Below are positions 50,425 through 60,002 of a DNA stretch of 64,000 nt, piece after piece. The notes under the pieces were generated by a model. The model saw only the letters and a program-made list of their open reading frames with translations, had not been told where the DNA came from and made no database searches. The position numbers and the translations under genes were made by a program. The stretch is taken from the NCBI RefSeq assembly GCF_041429785.1, contig NZ_CP163423.1, forward strand, positions 930,001 through 994,000. Reading direction: 5' to 3'. Source of the DNA: Fretibacter rubidus. Lineage in GTDB: Bacteria > Pseudomonadota > Alphaproteobacteria > Caulobacterales > Maricaulaceae. Within the stretch, counting starts at the first letter, position 1. Every line of letters begins with the position of its first letter.

Positions 50425-50928
50425 ATGGCTGAACAACAAACACTCGCTGATTTGAAAAACGTCATTAGCGGCACAACACCTGCCGCTGACGGAACGCCTG
50501 CTGCTGAGGCTGCGCCCCTTCCAGAGCCAAAGATTGACTCTCACGGTCGTGCCTATGCAACAGGTAAGCGTAAAAACTCTATTGCCCGCGTTTGGATCAA
50601 ACCCGGTAACGGCAAAATCACGGTCAATGGCCGCGATCAAGAGGTTTATTTTGCCCGTCCCGTTTTGCGCCTGATTATCGCGCAAGCGTTCGAGGTTGCT
50701 GACCGTGTTGATGGTTACGATGTTGTCTGTACCGTCAAAGGCGGCGGACTATCTGGCCAAGCCGGTGCTGTGCGTCACGGCATCACCAAAGCGCTGACAT
50801 ATTACGAGCCGATTTTGCGTGCCCCACTGAAAGCCGCTGGCTTTATCACACGCGATAGCCGCGTTGTGGAACGTAAGAAATACGGTAAGGCGAAAGCCCG
50901 TAAGAGCTTCCAGTTCTCGAAACGCTAA
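50425..50928 (+). CDS. rpsI: 30S ribosomal protein S9
   Basis: Small-subunit ribosomal protein of 167 residues. The core starts at [26 protein letters not shown] and ends with the canonical basic tail [17 protein letters not shown] that reaches the P site. An N-terminal extension of about 38 residues ([13 protein letters not shown]...) is usual in alphaproteobacteria. An intrinsic terminator follows. Confidence 0.97.
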   Translation: MAEQQTLADLKNVISGTTPAADGTPAAEAAPLPEPKIDSHGRAYATGKRKNSIARVWIKPGNGKITVNGRDQEVYFARPVLRLIIAQAFEVADRVDGYDVVCTVKGGGLSGQAGAVRHGITKALTYYEPILRAPLKAAGFITRDSRVVERKKYGKAKARKSFQFSKR

Positions 50929-50959
50929 AGCTATATCAACCATTTGGTTTTATATTTCA

Positions 50960-50988
50960 GGCGCTTCGGGAAACCGAGGCGCCTTTTT
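50960..50988 (+). terminator. Intrinsic terminator after rpsI
   Basis: GGCGCTTCGG/CCGAGGCGCC stem with a four-base loop, then TTTTT. Confidence 0.9.
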
Positions 50989-51006
50989 ATTTGAGGGGAT
51001 AGGGTC

Positions 51007-52044
51007 ATGAAAAACGCCGTGATATTAGGGGCTTCTGGCTATACAGGGGCAGAGGCTGTGCGATTGATCACGGGCCATCCGAAGCTGCGCCTCACCGCAT
51101 TAACAGGGCACAGCCGCGCGGGCGAGCGTTACGCCGACATCTACCCTAGCACGGCCCATTTGGACTTGCCCGATGTTGTAACCGCGGGTGATGTTGATTG
51201 GGCGGACGTCGATGTCGTCTTTGCGTGTCTGCCCCACGGCGCGTCTCAAGATACGATAGCGACCATTGCGGATAAAGTTGACACAGTCATCGATTTGTCC
51301 GCCGATTTTCGCCTGCGCGATCCCGACCTTTACGCCAAAACATATGGCCGAAGTCACGACCATCAAGGATTGCTAGGCACGGCTGTTTACGGGCTAACCG
51401 AATTTGCGCGTCATGAGCTGCGCGGGGCCAAGCTTGTGGCCTGTCCAGGATGCTACCCGACATGTAGCTTACTTGCGCTACTGCCCGGAATAAATGCGGG
51501 TCTAATATCAACGGATAATATTATCATTGACGCGAAATCTGGCGTCACAGGGGCAGGGCGCAAAGCTCTGCAATCGCTGGCTTTTTCTGAACTGTCGGAC
51601 GGGGCCCACGCATACGGCGTAGGCACCCACCGTCACGCGCCTGAAATTGACCAAATCCTGACCCGCAGTAGCGGTAAGGAGACAATGGTCAGTTTTACCC
51701 CGCATCTTATCCCGATGAACCGCGGTATGATTGCAACGTGTTATGTGACCTTGACCGACGGGCAGAGCGTAGACGACCTGCGCGCTGCCTATCACGCCGC
51801 CTATGATGATGAGCCGTTTGTGCATATAGAGGCAGCGGGCGCGGCACCGCAGACCCGTCATATTCGCGCGTCAAACCATTGCCGTATCGGTATATTTGCT
51901 GACCGCGTGCCCGGCCGCGCTATTATAATCTCAGTCATTGATAATCTGACTAAGGGCTCTTCTGGCCAAGCGGTGCAAAATTATAACGCAACGCAAGGCT
52001 GGGACGAAACATTGGGTCTGCACGTACAGCCTATTTTTCCATAA
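51007..52044 (+). CDS. argC: N-acetyl-gamma-glutamyl-phosphate reductase
   Basis: Third step of arginine synthesis, NADPH-dependent reduction of N-acetylglutamyl phosphate. The 345-residue protein starts with the dinucleotide-binding AVILGASGYTGAEAVRLI. The active-site Cys is in KLVACPGCYPTCSLLAL. HRHAPEIDQIL, FTPHLIPMNRGMIATCYV and NLTKGSSGQAVQN are all family signatures. It follows the ribosomal operon after a terminator and so has its own promoter. Confidence 0.96.
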   Translation: MKNAVILGASGYTGAEAVRLITGHPKLRLTALTGHSRAGERYADIYPSTAHLDLPDVVTAGDVDWADVDVVFACLPHGASQDTIATIADKVDTVIDLSADFRLRDPDLYAKTYGRSHDHQGLLGTAVYGLTEFARHELRGAKLVACPGCYPTCSLLALLPGINAGLISTDNIIIDAKSGVTGAGRKALQSLAFSELSDGAHAYGVGTHRHAPEIDQILTRSSGKETMVSFTPHLIPMNRGMIATCYVTLTDGQSVDDLRAAYHAAYDDEPFVHIEAAGAAPQTRHIRASNHCRIGIFADRVPGRAIIISVIDNLTKGSSGQAVQNYNATQGWDETLGLHVQPIFP

Positions 52045-52107
52045 TTTTAGATGATTTACGCAGCGCTTTGCCGCATGGTAAACGGGTTGATGAATCAGAG
52101 GTCGCCC

Positions 52108-52467
52108 ATGTTGGTATTAAAAGGTCATAGAATTAAGACATTAGTCGTGTTGTGTGCTGGACTCGCGCTATCGGCCTGTTCGACTGTCAAAATGCCAAAT
52201 ATCGATTTTATGCGTTTGCCTGAATTTCGTGAGGCGGCAGCAAAGTTGGTTGAAGGCTTCCCAGATGTGGGCCTCGCCCCAACACGGCCAGAGGATATTC
52301 GGTCTGCGGCGGAATGGGACGCGGCAGCGCGTGACCTTATTCAAAAACGCGCAGCGCTCTCTATACCCAAAGACGGCTCCTCTGCCATGACAGAGGCCGA
52401 AGTTGACGCCGAGGTCGAGCGCTTAAAGGCGCAAATCCGCCGCTATAAACTTGATGATCCGCAATAA
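52108..52467 (+). CDS. Putative small lipoprotein
   Basis: Protein of 119 residues. Signal peptide with a lipobox (LALSACSTVKM), then a charged helical domain containing EAAAKLVEGFPDVGL and AAARDLIQKRAAL, ending TEAEVDAEVERLKAQIRRYKL (probable coiled coil). No known family is recognised. The ATG at 52108 is preceded by GAGG; a longer frame from 52051 lacks such a site. It is 64 bp after argC and 20 bp before the aminotransferase. Confidence 0.7.
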   Translation: MLVLKGHRIKTLVVLCAGLALSACSTVKMPNIDFMRLPEFREAAAKLVEGFPDVGLAPTRPEDIRSAAEWDAAARDLIQKRAALSIPKDGSSAMTEAEVDAEVERLKAQIRRYKLDDPQ

Positions 52468-52487
52468 GACGCATTGAAGGTTACCTC

Positions 52488-53690
52488 ATGAATTCCGAAC
52501 GCGAAGAATTTTACCGTATCAAACGCTTGCCGCCTTATGTCTTTGCAGAGGTGAATAAGCTAAAAGCCGAATTGCGTGCAGGCGGCATGGATATTATTGA
52601 TTTTGGGTTTGGTAATCCTGACCTTCCCACGCCGCAACACGTGATTGATAAGCTGGTCGAGACGGTGCAAAAACCGCGTACAACGGGCTATTCTGTGTCG
52701 CGCGGGATTATGGGGCTGCGCCAAGCTTGCGCGCGCTATTACAAACGTCGTTTTGATGTGGATTTGGACCCATCCAATGAGATTGTCGCCACGATCGGAT
52801 CAAAGGAAGGCTTTGCGAATTTAGCGCAGGCGATTACGGCCCCTGGTGACGTCATTTTCGCCCCTGACCCGTCTTATCCGCTGCATGCCTACGGCTTTAT
52901 TATCGCAGGAGCCAAAATTAAAGGCATCCCCGCAATTACAGCCGAAGACTATCTGGCGGGTGTGAAGGCCGCGCTAGAGGCTGCTGACAAACCGCCGCTG
53001 GCGATTGTGGTCTGCTTTCCGTCCAACCCCACGGGCGAGGTTTGTGACCTGTCATTTTATCAAGAGATTGTGGACATCGCTAAGCGCGATAACATTATCA
53101 TTCTGTCTGATTTGGCCTATTCAGAGATTTACTTTGGCGAACCGCCCCATTCAATTTTCGAGATTGAGGGCGCGAAAGATTGCATGATTATCGAGACCAC
53201 ATCGCTGTCCAAGACTTATTCAATGGCGGGCTGGCGTATGGGCTTTGCGGTTGGCAATAAGACTTTGGTGGCGGCACTAGCACGCGTGAAATCCTACTTG
53301 GATTACGGGGCTTTCACCCCCATTCAAGTCGCGGCTTGTGCGGCGCTGGACGGGCCGCAAGACTGCGTTGAACACGCGCGCGCCATTTACCGCGCGCGCC
53401 GTGATGTGCTGGTCGATAGCTTTGCGCGCGCTGGCTGGGACGTCCCCAAACCAGAGGCCTCTATGTTTACATGGGCTCCATTGCCCAAAGGGTTTGAGCA
53501 TTTAGGCTCTGTCGAGTTTTGCAAACGTCTGATGAGTGAGGCCGGTGTCGCTGTATCGCCCGGAAATGGTTTTGGTGAACACGGCGAAGGCTATGTTCGC
53601 ATCGCCCTTGTTGAGAACGAGCAGCGTATCCGCCAAGCCGCGCGGAATATTAAAGGGTTTTTACTTGCCGCCAGAGACGCCGCGCAATAG
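52488..53690 (+). CDS. Pyridoxal-phosphate aminotransferase class I/II (AlaC/LL-DAP aminotransferase-like)
   Basis: Aminotransferase of 400 residues. PLP lysine in ETTSLSKTYSMAGWRMGF, plus SNPTGEVC, DLAYSEIYF and GYVRIALVENEQRI. It resembles the AlaC/DapL-related group seen in alphaproteobacteria next to hom, glpX and recJ. Here glpX follows at once and hom is missing. The substrate (alanine, LL-diaminopimelate or other) is not resolved from sequence alone. Confidence 0.92.
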   Translation: MNSEREEFYRIKRLPPYVFAEVNKLKAELRAGGMDIIDFGFGNPDLPTPQHVIDKLVETVQKPRTTGYSVSRGIMGLRQACARYYKRRFDVDLDPSNEIVATIGSKEGFANLAQAITAPGDVIFAPDPSYPLHAYGFIIAGAKIKGIPAITAEDYLAGVKAALEAADKPPLAIVVCFPSNPTGEVCDLSFYQEIVDIAKRDNIIILSDLAYSEIYFGEPPHSIFEIEGAKDCMIIETTSLSKTYSMAGWRMGFAVGNKTLVAALARVKSYLDYGAFTPIQVAACAALDGPQDCVEHARAIYRARRDVLVDSFARAGWDVPKPEASMFTWAPLPKGFEHLGSVEFCKRLMSEAGVAVSPGNGFGEHGEGYVRIALVENEQRIRQAARNIKGFLLAARDAAQ

Positions 53691-53747
53691 ACCCACGCCT
53701 TCATCATGATACGGGCCAGGCTCGGTTATAAAAAACAAGAGACTGAT

Positions 53748-54704
53748 ATGGCCAAAGTAATGGGATTTGACGCAGCGCTGGCTCTGAACGCGGCTCTATC
53801 AACTGAAAAAGCCGCCATTGCGGCCGCTGACTGGGTTGGGCGTGGTGATGAAAAGGCCGCTGATCAAGCGGCTGTTGATGCGCTGCGCTCTGGGCTGAAT
53901 ACGATGACAATTCGTGGTCGCGTGGTTATCGGCGAAGGCGAGCGCGACGAAGCGCCTATGCTTTATATCGGGGAAGAGGTCGGCAAGGGCAAAGGCCCTG
54001 AAATCGATATTGCGCTTGACCCGCTAGAGGGCACAACACTGACGGCTAAAGCCATGGCCAATGCGCTTGCGGTTATGGCCTTTGCTCCGCGCGGCGGGCT
54101 TTTATATGCGCCTGATGTCTATATGGATAAAATTGCGATTGGTCCGGGCTATAAAGACGGTCTTGTCGATTTGGATAAATCCCCCGCTGACAACGTCAAA
54201 GCCCTTGCGGATGCCAAAGGGGTCTCGCCCAGCGATATTACGGTTTGTGTGCTGGACCGTGCGCGGCATGGTGATTTGATTGCGAGTTTGCGCGATATTG
54301 AAGCCCGCGTCGCGCTTATTTCTGACGGGGATGTTCAAGGCGTGATTAACACAACTAATCTGGATACAGGCATTGATATGTATATCGGCTCTGGCGGTGC
54401 GCCCGAAGGTGTCTTGGCGGCGGCAGCGCTTCGCTGTGTCGGCGGGCAAATGCAAGGCCGTTTGACGTTTCGCAGCGATGACGAGGTTGCGCGCGCGCGC
54501 CGTGTCGGCATTGATAATTTGGAAAAGAAATATGACCTATCTGGTCTGGCCTCTGGCCCCACGATTTTTGTGGCGACAGGAGTCACTCAAGGTTCGCTTT
54601 TGGATGGCGTGCGTTTCCAACAGGGGCGCGTTTATACCGACAGTTTAATTATGAATTCTGTCGATGGTTCTGTGCAGCGTCTTAAATCTGATAGACCCGT
54701 CTGA
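53748..54704 (+). CDS. glpX: Fructose-1,6-bisphosphatase class II
   Basis: Gluconeogenic phosphatase, Mg/Mn dependent. The 318-residue protein shows NTMTIRGRVVIGEGERDEAPML, DIALDPLEGTTLTAKAM (the metal-binding Asp/Glu of the lithium-sensitive phosphatase fold), YIGSGGAPEGVLAAAAL and FVATGVTQGSLLDGV. The start at 53748 follows a GAGA ribosome site. It lies 57 bp after the aminotransferase and 2 bp before recJ, a conserved grouping. Confidence 0.95.
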   Translation: MAKVMGFDAALALNAALSTEKAAIAAADWVGRGDEKAADQAAVDALRSGLNTMTIRGRVVIGEGERDEAPMLYIGEEVGKGKGPEIDIALDPLEGTTLTAKAMANALAVMAFAPRGGLLYAPDVYMDKIAIGPGYKDGLVDLDKSPADNVKALADAKGVSPSDITVCVLDRARHGDLIASLRDIEARVALISDGDVQGVINTTNLDTGIDMYIGSGGAPEGVLAAAALRCVGGQMQGRLTFRSDDEVARARRVGIDNLEKKYDLSGLASGPTIFVATGVTQGSLLDGVRFQQGRVYTDSLIMNSVDGSVQRLKSDRPV

Positions 54705-54706
54705 TT

Positions 54707-56482
54707 GTGGATGACGGCCTGCCATATTGTTACGGCGTGCAGCGCTCTGCGCGCGGTCTAGCGTGGCAATGGCGGTGCGGGGATGACGACGCGGTGTCCG
54801 AAATGGTCGCGCGCGCATCTGTCGATGACTTAACCGCAAGACTACTGGTGGGTCGCGGCGTTAGCCCAGAAGAGGCGGCAAAGTTCCTTGCCCCAACATT
54901 GCGGGATTATTTACCCAATCCGTCGAGCCTCGCTGATATGGACAAAGCCGCCAACGCCATTGTAAGCGCGGTGAAAGCGGGGCAGACAATCACAGTCTTT
55001 GCGGATTACGATGTCGACGGCGGAACATCAGCCGCCCAACTTATCCGTTGGGCCCGACATTTCGGGGCAACGTTCGGGCTTTATGTCCCTGACCGCGTGG
55101 AAGAAGGTTACGGCCCCACGGCAGAGGCGTTTCGTAGCTTAAAATCAGACGGTAATGACTTGGTTATCACGGTCGATTGCGGGGCTGCCGCCCATAGCGC
55201 CCTGATGGAAGCCGCCAATATTGACTTGCCAGTCGTCGTGATTGACCACCATATGATGCACGGTGATCATCCGCCAGCTTTGGCGCTGGTTAATCCCAAC
55301 CGAGATGACGATACATCAGGTCTAGGGCATCTCGCGGCGGCTGGTGTAACCTTTATGCTGCTCGTGGCGTTAAACCGCGAAGCGCGCGTGCAAGGTCTGG
55401 GTGAGGGGCCGAACTTGTTAAATTTGCTGGATTTGGCGGCACTTGGGACGATTTGCGATGTTGTCCCGCTGACGGGACTTAACCGCGCTATCGTCGCCCA
55501 AGGGCTGCACGTGTTGTCCAAATCCACTCATCTTGGGATTAATGCGCTCGCGGATGTGGCGGGAGCGGAACCACCCTATACGACCTATCACGGCGGCTTT
55601 ATTTTGGGTCCGCGTATCAATGCAGGCGGACGTATTGGGCGCGCGGATATGGGCGCAGAAATGCTATCGACGGAAAACGCGCAGCTCGCTTATGCCAGTG
55701 CGTCAGAGCTTGACCGCGTCAATACAGAGCGCAAAGCCCTGCAAGCTGCGATGCTGGACGAGGCGCTAACGAAGGCGCAAGCTCTGCCAGATGACCGCGC
55801 GCTGACATTAGTGTCGATGGACGGCTGGCATCCTGGCGTTATTGGTATTGTCGCGGGCCGCCTAAAGGACCGCTTTGACCGTCCTGCCATTGTGATTGGG
55901 GTGAACGCAGACGGCATCGGCAAGGGATCGGGTCGGTCAATGGCTGGGGCCAACCTTGGCGCTGCGATTACGCAAGCAAAAGAGGCGGGTTTGTTAACAT
56001 CGGGCGGGGGGCATCCCATGGCGGGCGGCTTGACTGTCGAGGCCGATAAAATTCCCGCGCTCTATGATTTCCTTGATGCTGCGTTGAAAGACCAAGTGGC
56101 CGAGGCACGCAAAAACCTGTCGCTTAAAGTCGATGCTGCCGTCAAGCCCTCTGCCGCCACGCCAGAGCTTATCGCGCGGATGAAAGCGGTTGGGCCATAC
56201 GGTGCGGGGCATCCGCAACCGCGATTCGTCTTGCCTGATATGACTGTGGCCTATGCCGAGCGCGTGCGCGGCGGCCATGTGCGGTGTAGTTTTTCTGATT
56301 CTGGTGGGCAGCGTGTATCGGGTATCTGTTTCCGCGCTGAGGAAATGGGGTTAGACTCGCTACTGCTGGCGCCCAATCCGCCGCGCGTGCATGTTTTAGG
56401 GCGGATTCGCGAAGATATTTGGAAAGGTCGCGTGCGAATTGACCTGAATGTCGAAGATTTAGCCGTCGCCGAGCCATCATAG
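54707..56482 (+). CDS. recJ: Single-stranded-DNA-specific exonuclease RecJ
   Basis: 5'-3' ssDNA exonuclease of recombination and repair. The DHH family motifs are VFADYDVDGGTSAAQL, TVDCGAAAHS and VVIDHHMMHGDHPP. The DHHA1 domain appears with LVSMDGWHPGVIGIVAGRLKDRF and SGGGHPMAGGLTV. The C-terminal OB-like part contains PYGAGHPQPRFVLPDM. 591 residues. GTG start at 54707, 2 bp after the glpX stop. Confidence 0.95.
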   Translation: MDDGLPYCYGVQRSARGLAWQWRCGDDDAVSEMVARASVDDLTARLLVGRGVSPEEAAKFLAPTLRDYLPNPSSLADMDKAANAIVSAVKAGQTITVFADYDVDGGTSAAQLIRWARHFGATFGLYVPDRVEEGYGPTAEAFRSLKSDGNDLVITVDCGAAAHSALMEAANIDLPVVVIDHHMMHGDHPPALALVNPNRDDDTSGLGHLAAAGVTFMLLVALNREARVQGLGEGPNLLNLLDLAALGTICDVVPLTGLNRAIVAQGLHVLSKSTHLGINALADVAGAEPPYTTYHGGFILGPRINAGGRIGRADMGAEMLSTENAQLAYASASELDRVNTERKALQAAMLDEALTKAQALPDDRALTLVSMDGWHPGVIGIVAGRLKDRFDRPAIVIGVNADGIGKGSGRSMAGANLGAAITQAKEAGLLTSGGGHPMAGGLTVEADKIPALYDFLDAALKDQVAEARKNLSLKVDAAVKPSAATPELIARMKAVGPYGAGHPQPRFVLPDMTVAYAERVRGGHVRCSFSDSGGQRVSGICFRAEEMGLDSLLLAPNPPRVHVLGRIREDIWKGRVRIDLNVEDLAVAEPS

Positions 56483-56582
56483 GGCAATTCAGCTGCGACA
56501 AAGGTGAATTATTTGGCTGATATGCGCATTTCTCGCTTGAAAGCTTACAAAAGCAATTCTATATGACGCGCACACCAGACGC

Positions 56583-56657
56583 GGTCCCTTCGTCTATCGG
56601 TTAGGACGCCAGGTTTTCAACCTGGAAAGAGGGGTTCGATTCCCCTAGGGACTGCCA
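56583..56657 (+). tRNA. tRNA-Glu (anticodon TTC)
   Basis: 75-nt tRNA, 5'-GGTCCCTTCGTCTATCGGTT..., with CCAGG/CCTGG anticodon stem and loop TTTTCAA, giving TTC. GGTTCGATTCC T-arm and encoded CCA are present. The 1-72 pair is G-U. Confidence 0.97.
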
Positions 56658-56726
56658 CTGGTGATTTTCCCCTTATCTATGACGAAACCGCTTGGCGAGA
56701 CGGCCTGTCTTAGCTACACAGCGCTT

Positions 56727-57245
56727 ATGGATATTATCAAAAAATCACTTATGGCTGCGGCCTTGGTCTTTATGGTTTTCGGTGCGGCTTTCGCGCAAAG
56801 CCCAGCGTCACAAAACGGCGAAGCCCCACCCCCGCTAGATATGGGCCCAAGCGAGCCTTTGACAATTTTGGCCGAAACAGGCCCGCAGACCTTCATGGTC
56901 GAGATTGCGGATACGCTGGAAAAACAAGCGCGCGGTTATATGTGGCGCGAAGAGATACCGCTGGACACGGGCATGTTGTTTGAATTTGAACGGCCCAAAG
57001 TCGCGACAATTTGGATGAAAAACACGCCAAGCCCGCTTGATATCATCTTTGTGCGCAGCAATGGCCGTATCCTAAAGATTGAACATAATGCGCAACCTTA
57101 CACGCTTCGTAGCGCGTCATCAGAGGCGCCAATTGCTGCTGTGCTAGAGCTAGCGGCGGGACGGTCGATGGATTTGGGCATTAAGCCTGGTGACCTTGTC
57201 GCCCATGAATTTTTTGGCACAGAAAATGCGGTAAATGACAACTAG
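56727..57245 (+). CDS. DUF192 family secreted protein
   Basis: Protein of 172 residues. Signal peptide (AAALVFMVFGAAFAQ), then the DUF192 domain: FMVEIADTLEKQARGYMWREEIPLDTGMLFEF, ATIWMKNTPSPLDIIFVRSNGRIL and AVLELAAGRSMDLGIKPGD. The MWMKNT-type motif is family-diagnostic. The function of DUF192 is not known. The start at 56727 is the ATG before the signal peptide; earlier in-frame ATGs lie next to the tRNA. Confidence 0.9.
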   Translation: MDIIKKSLMAAALVFMVFGAAFAQSPASQNGEAPPPLDMGPSEPLTILAETGPQTFMVEIADTLEKQARGYMWREEIPLDTGMLFEFERPKVATIWMKNTPSPLDIIFVRSNGRILKIEHNAQPYTLRSASSEAPIAAVLELAAGRSMDLGIKPGDLVAHEFFGTENAVNDN

Positions 57246-57292
57246 GGTCTTGCAACACGCGCCCTTTCGTCTATGAAGCTCAAATTCCGTGT

Positions 57293-57369
57293 CGGGGTAT
57301 AGCGCAGCCTGGTAGCGCACCTGTTTTGGGAACAGGGGGTCGCAAGTTCGAATCTTGCTACCCCGACCA
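57293..57369 (+). tRNA. tRNA-Pro (anticodon TGG)
   Basis: 77-nt tRNA beginning CGGGGTATAGCGCAGCCTGG, anticodon stem CCTGT/ACAGG with loop TTTGGGA, anticodon TGG. GTTCGAATC T-arm; CCA encoded. Confidence 0.97.
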
Positions 57370-57532
57370 TGGAATGTCTCTTGTTTTTGGCCAAAAAAGC
57401 GTATGCCTTGATTGCTTTAGGGCGAAAACTGGCGTCAGATAACACTGACTGCTGTGTCCAGCCTTCTGCATCCTTAGTAAGTCTTTGATAACTATACACT
57501 GCTAGACAGTCCTAAATTGGGATCGGCGGTGA

Positions 57533-59548
57533 ATGACAACCACATCTATTGATAACAGGGGACAGCGGAGTGCAGTAGCACGCCCAAGCCAGAAAACTGT
57601 CACAGCGCCCGCTGGACAGCGTGCAGCGGCGTCTGCACCGCCCTATCAGCGTATCGAAATTGGCCGTATTCTCTCTGTTGGGTCTTCCATGGCGATGGTA
57701 TCGGTCAATAAGCAGGTTATCCGTAATAACCAACTGGCCATGGCGCAGCTTGGCACGGTGCTTAAAATCATCACCAGTAATTCTATTGTCGTCGCGATGG
57801 TCAGCTCTCTTAAAATCGGCAGTCCTGATGAAGAAGGCCTCGGTGATGGCTGTCTAGCGCGGCTTGATATTCTCGGCGAGATTACGACAAACCCAACCAC
57901 GCGTGAGACCCGCTTTTACCGCGGCGTGCGTAGTTTCCCCGTTTTAAACGAGCCCGTCTACAATATGTCGCCGCAGGACTTGAAACTAATCTTTAGCACC
58001 GAAAAAGCGCGCTGTATTGAGGTTGGTCGTCTGCAACAAGACAATAATATTGTCGCTCAAGTGCGTATCGATGATCTGCTGTCCAAGCACTTTGCGATTA
58101 TTGGCTCTACGGGCTCTGGTAAGTCCTGTACTGTGGCGTTGGTTTTGCAGGCGATTTTGAAAAATAGTCCAACCGCTCATGTGGTGCTGTTTGATCCGCA
58201 TAATGAATATTCCAAAAGCTTTGGTAATTTGGCCGAAGTTATTCGCCCCAACACACTGGATATTCCGCTTTGGATGTTCAACTTTGAGGAAACATGCGAG
58301 CTTTTGACCTCTGACGTGTTGGATCAAGCACGCGAAGAGCAAGAAGTTCTCAATGACGCTATTTTGAAAGCCAAACGCCTATTTGAAGCGTCACGCGAAA
58401 ATGGCGATGTGTCCAGCCAAGCCAAGTTTGATGATATTGAGAAAAGCCTGCACCGTATCGCCAGCCATATTTCGCTCGATAGTCCCGTGCCTTACCGTAT
58501 TCGCGACGTTCTAAAACTGATCGATCACAATATGGGCAAGCTAGAAAATAGTAGCAACCTTGGCCCGTTTAAGCGTCTAAAGCGCCGTATCGAGGGTCTG
58601 ATTTCTGACCCGCGTTATCAATTTGTATTTCGTAACCAAGCGTCGCCTGACACGATTGCCAATATCGTCGGTCGTATTTTCCGTATTCCTGTCATGGGCA
58701 AGCCCATCTCTATTCTTGATTTCTCTGGTATTCCGTCCGAAGCGCTTAATATTGTTGTGGCCGTTGTCAGCCGTCTCGCTTTTGAGCTTGCCATGTGGTC
58801 AGAACGTAAAATTCCAATCTTGCTGGTTTGCGAAGAAGCTCACCGTTATATTCCTGCAGATAAAAGCCTCGGCTTTCATTCTACCCGCCGGGCCATTTCA
58901 CGCATCGCCAAAGAAGGCCGTAAATATGGTGTGTCGCTGGCGATTGTATCGCAACGCCCATCCGAGCTAGAGCCGTCCACGCTGTCACAATGTTCGACCA
59001 TATTCTCTATGCGTCTGTCTAATGAGTTGGACCAAAACTTTGTACGCGCGGCGGTCCCTGACGGAGCGGCTGAGTTACTGTCGTTCTTGCCGTCCCTTGG
59101 TACGGCAGAGACTATGGTGTTTGGCGAATCGGTGAACTTGCCGATGCGGGTTGTGCTTAACACCTTGCCAGAACAATACCGTCCACATAGCTCGTCCGCG
59201 TCGTTTACAGAATTATGGGCCGGGGCAGATTGTACGCCCGAATTTATGGATAAAGTCTTTGATCAATGGCGCTCACGCTCTTTGCAACGCGATGATGACG
59301 CAACAACACCGTCTGGTGTTCGTCGTCCCGCAGCTACCCAATCCGCAACGCCCAATGCCGCCTCAGATCCGCGCGCACATATGCAGCGCTTAGCAGCCGA
59401 GCGCGCAGCCGCACAGCCCACGGGTTTGCGCCAGGCAGTGATGCAGAATGAGGCCATTCGCAACGCCGCCCAAAGGCTGGAACGTCCGCAGCAATCCTTG
59501 GCCGAGGTCAAAAGCCTGCTTAATAACGCCTTTAACCGCGAGCCATAA
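57533..59548 (+). CDS. HerA-like/DUF87 ATPase
   Basis: Hexameric ATPase of 671 residues related to the DNA translocase HerA. A HAS-barrel-like N-terminal region (about 40-180, IGRILSVGSSMAMVSVN) is followed by the P-loop GSTGSGKS at 191-198. The Walker B region is ILLVCEEAHRYIP. IAKEGRKYGVSLAIVSQRPSELEP is the conserved sensor/Arg-finger segment. The C-terminus is Ala/Arg/Gln-rich. HerA normally acts with the NurA nuclease, which is not adjacent. A role in DNA processing is inferred. The ribosome site is weak. Confidence 0.92.
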   Translation: MTTTSIDNRGQRSAVARPSQKTVTAPAGQRAAASAPPYQRIEIGRILSVGSSMAMVSVNKQVIRNNQLAMAQLGTVLKIITSNSIVVAMVSSLKIGSPDEEGLGDGCLARLDILGEITTNPTTRETRFYRGVRSFPVLNEPVYNMSPQDLKLIFSTEKARCIEVGRLQQDNNIVAQVRIDDLLSKHFAIIGSTGSGKSCTVALVLQAILKNSPTAHVVLFDPHNEYSKSFGNLAEVIRPNTLDIPLWMFNFEETCELLTSDVLDQAREEQEVLNDAILKAKRLFEASRENGDVSSQAKFDDIEKSLHRIASHISLDSPVPYRIRDVLKLIDHNMGKLENSSNLGPFKRLKRRIEGLISDPRYQFVFRNQASPDTIANIVGRIFRIPVMGKPISILDFSGIPSEALNIVVAVVSRLAFELAMWSERKIPILLVCEEAHRYIPADKSLGFHSTRRAISRIAKEGRKYGVSLAIVSQRPSELEPSTLSQCSTIFSMRLSNELDQNFVRAAVPDGAAELLSFLPSLGTAETMVFGESVNLPMRVVLNTLPEQYRPHSSSASFTELWAGADCTPEFMDKVFDQWRSRSLQRDDDATTPSGVRRPAATQSATPNAASDPRAHMQRLAAERAAAQPTGLRQAVMQNEAIRNAAQRLERPQQSLAEVKSLLNNAFNREP

Positions 59549-59653
59549 GCACGCAGCGAGCGCAAATCTACCGTGCACCGCATATCAAACATTTACAGCA
59601 CCGCGATGACGTTCTACTAAGCGGCTCGTAATGATTTCACGATAAGGTTGCTC

Positions 59654-59959
59654 ATGTTTGCCCGTATCTATCAACCAGCTCCATCGACGACCACATCGGG
59701 TCGCGCCAATACGCATAAATGGGTGATTGAATTTGACAACAAAAGACCGCTTGTGATTGACCCGCTAACGGGGACAACGCGTTCAACCAATACACTCAGT
59801 CAGCTAGAGCTTGAGTTTGATACGGTCGAAGATGCAGTGGCCTATGCGAAAGCCAATAATATCCCGCACCGCGTGGAAAAACCCAAAGTGACCAAACGTG
59901 TTAGCCGCAGCTATGCGGAAAATTTCGCTTATGACCGTAAACATCCTTGGACACATTAA
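59654..59959 (+). CDS. Complex I accessory subunit (NDUFS4-like, ETC complex I region)
   Basis: Protein of 101 residues corresponding to the conserved C-terminal region of mitochondrial NDUFS4 (18-kDa AQDQ subunit). Signatures: ARIYQPAPSTTTSGRANTHKWVIEFD, DPLTGTTRSTNTLSQLELEFDTVEDAVAYAKANNIPH, and SYAENFAYDRKHPWTH. Alphaproteobacterial complex I carries this subunit, usually encoded apart from the nuo operon, as here. The start at 59654 has an AAGG site; a TTG two codons upstream is less likely. Confidence 0.95.
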   Translation: MFARIYQPAPSTTTSGRANTHKWVIEFDNKRPLVIDPLTGTTRSTNTLSQLELEFDTVEDAVAYAKANNIPHRVEKPKVTKRVSRSYAENFAYDRKHPWTH

Positions 59960-59967
59960 TAAGGATA

Positions 59968-59988
59968 GATTAGGGACGCGCCCTAATC
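59968..59988. repeat. Hairpin between the complex I gene and tRNA-Arg
   Basis: GATTAGGG/CCCTAATC stem with a five-base loop. No T run follows, so it is not a classic terminator. Palindromic, it could be a processing or Rho-aided end. Confidence 0.5.
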
Positions 59989-60002
59989 CTTGAACACCCC
60001 GA

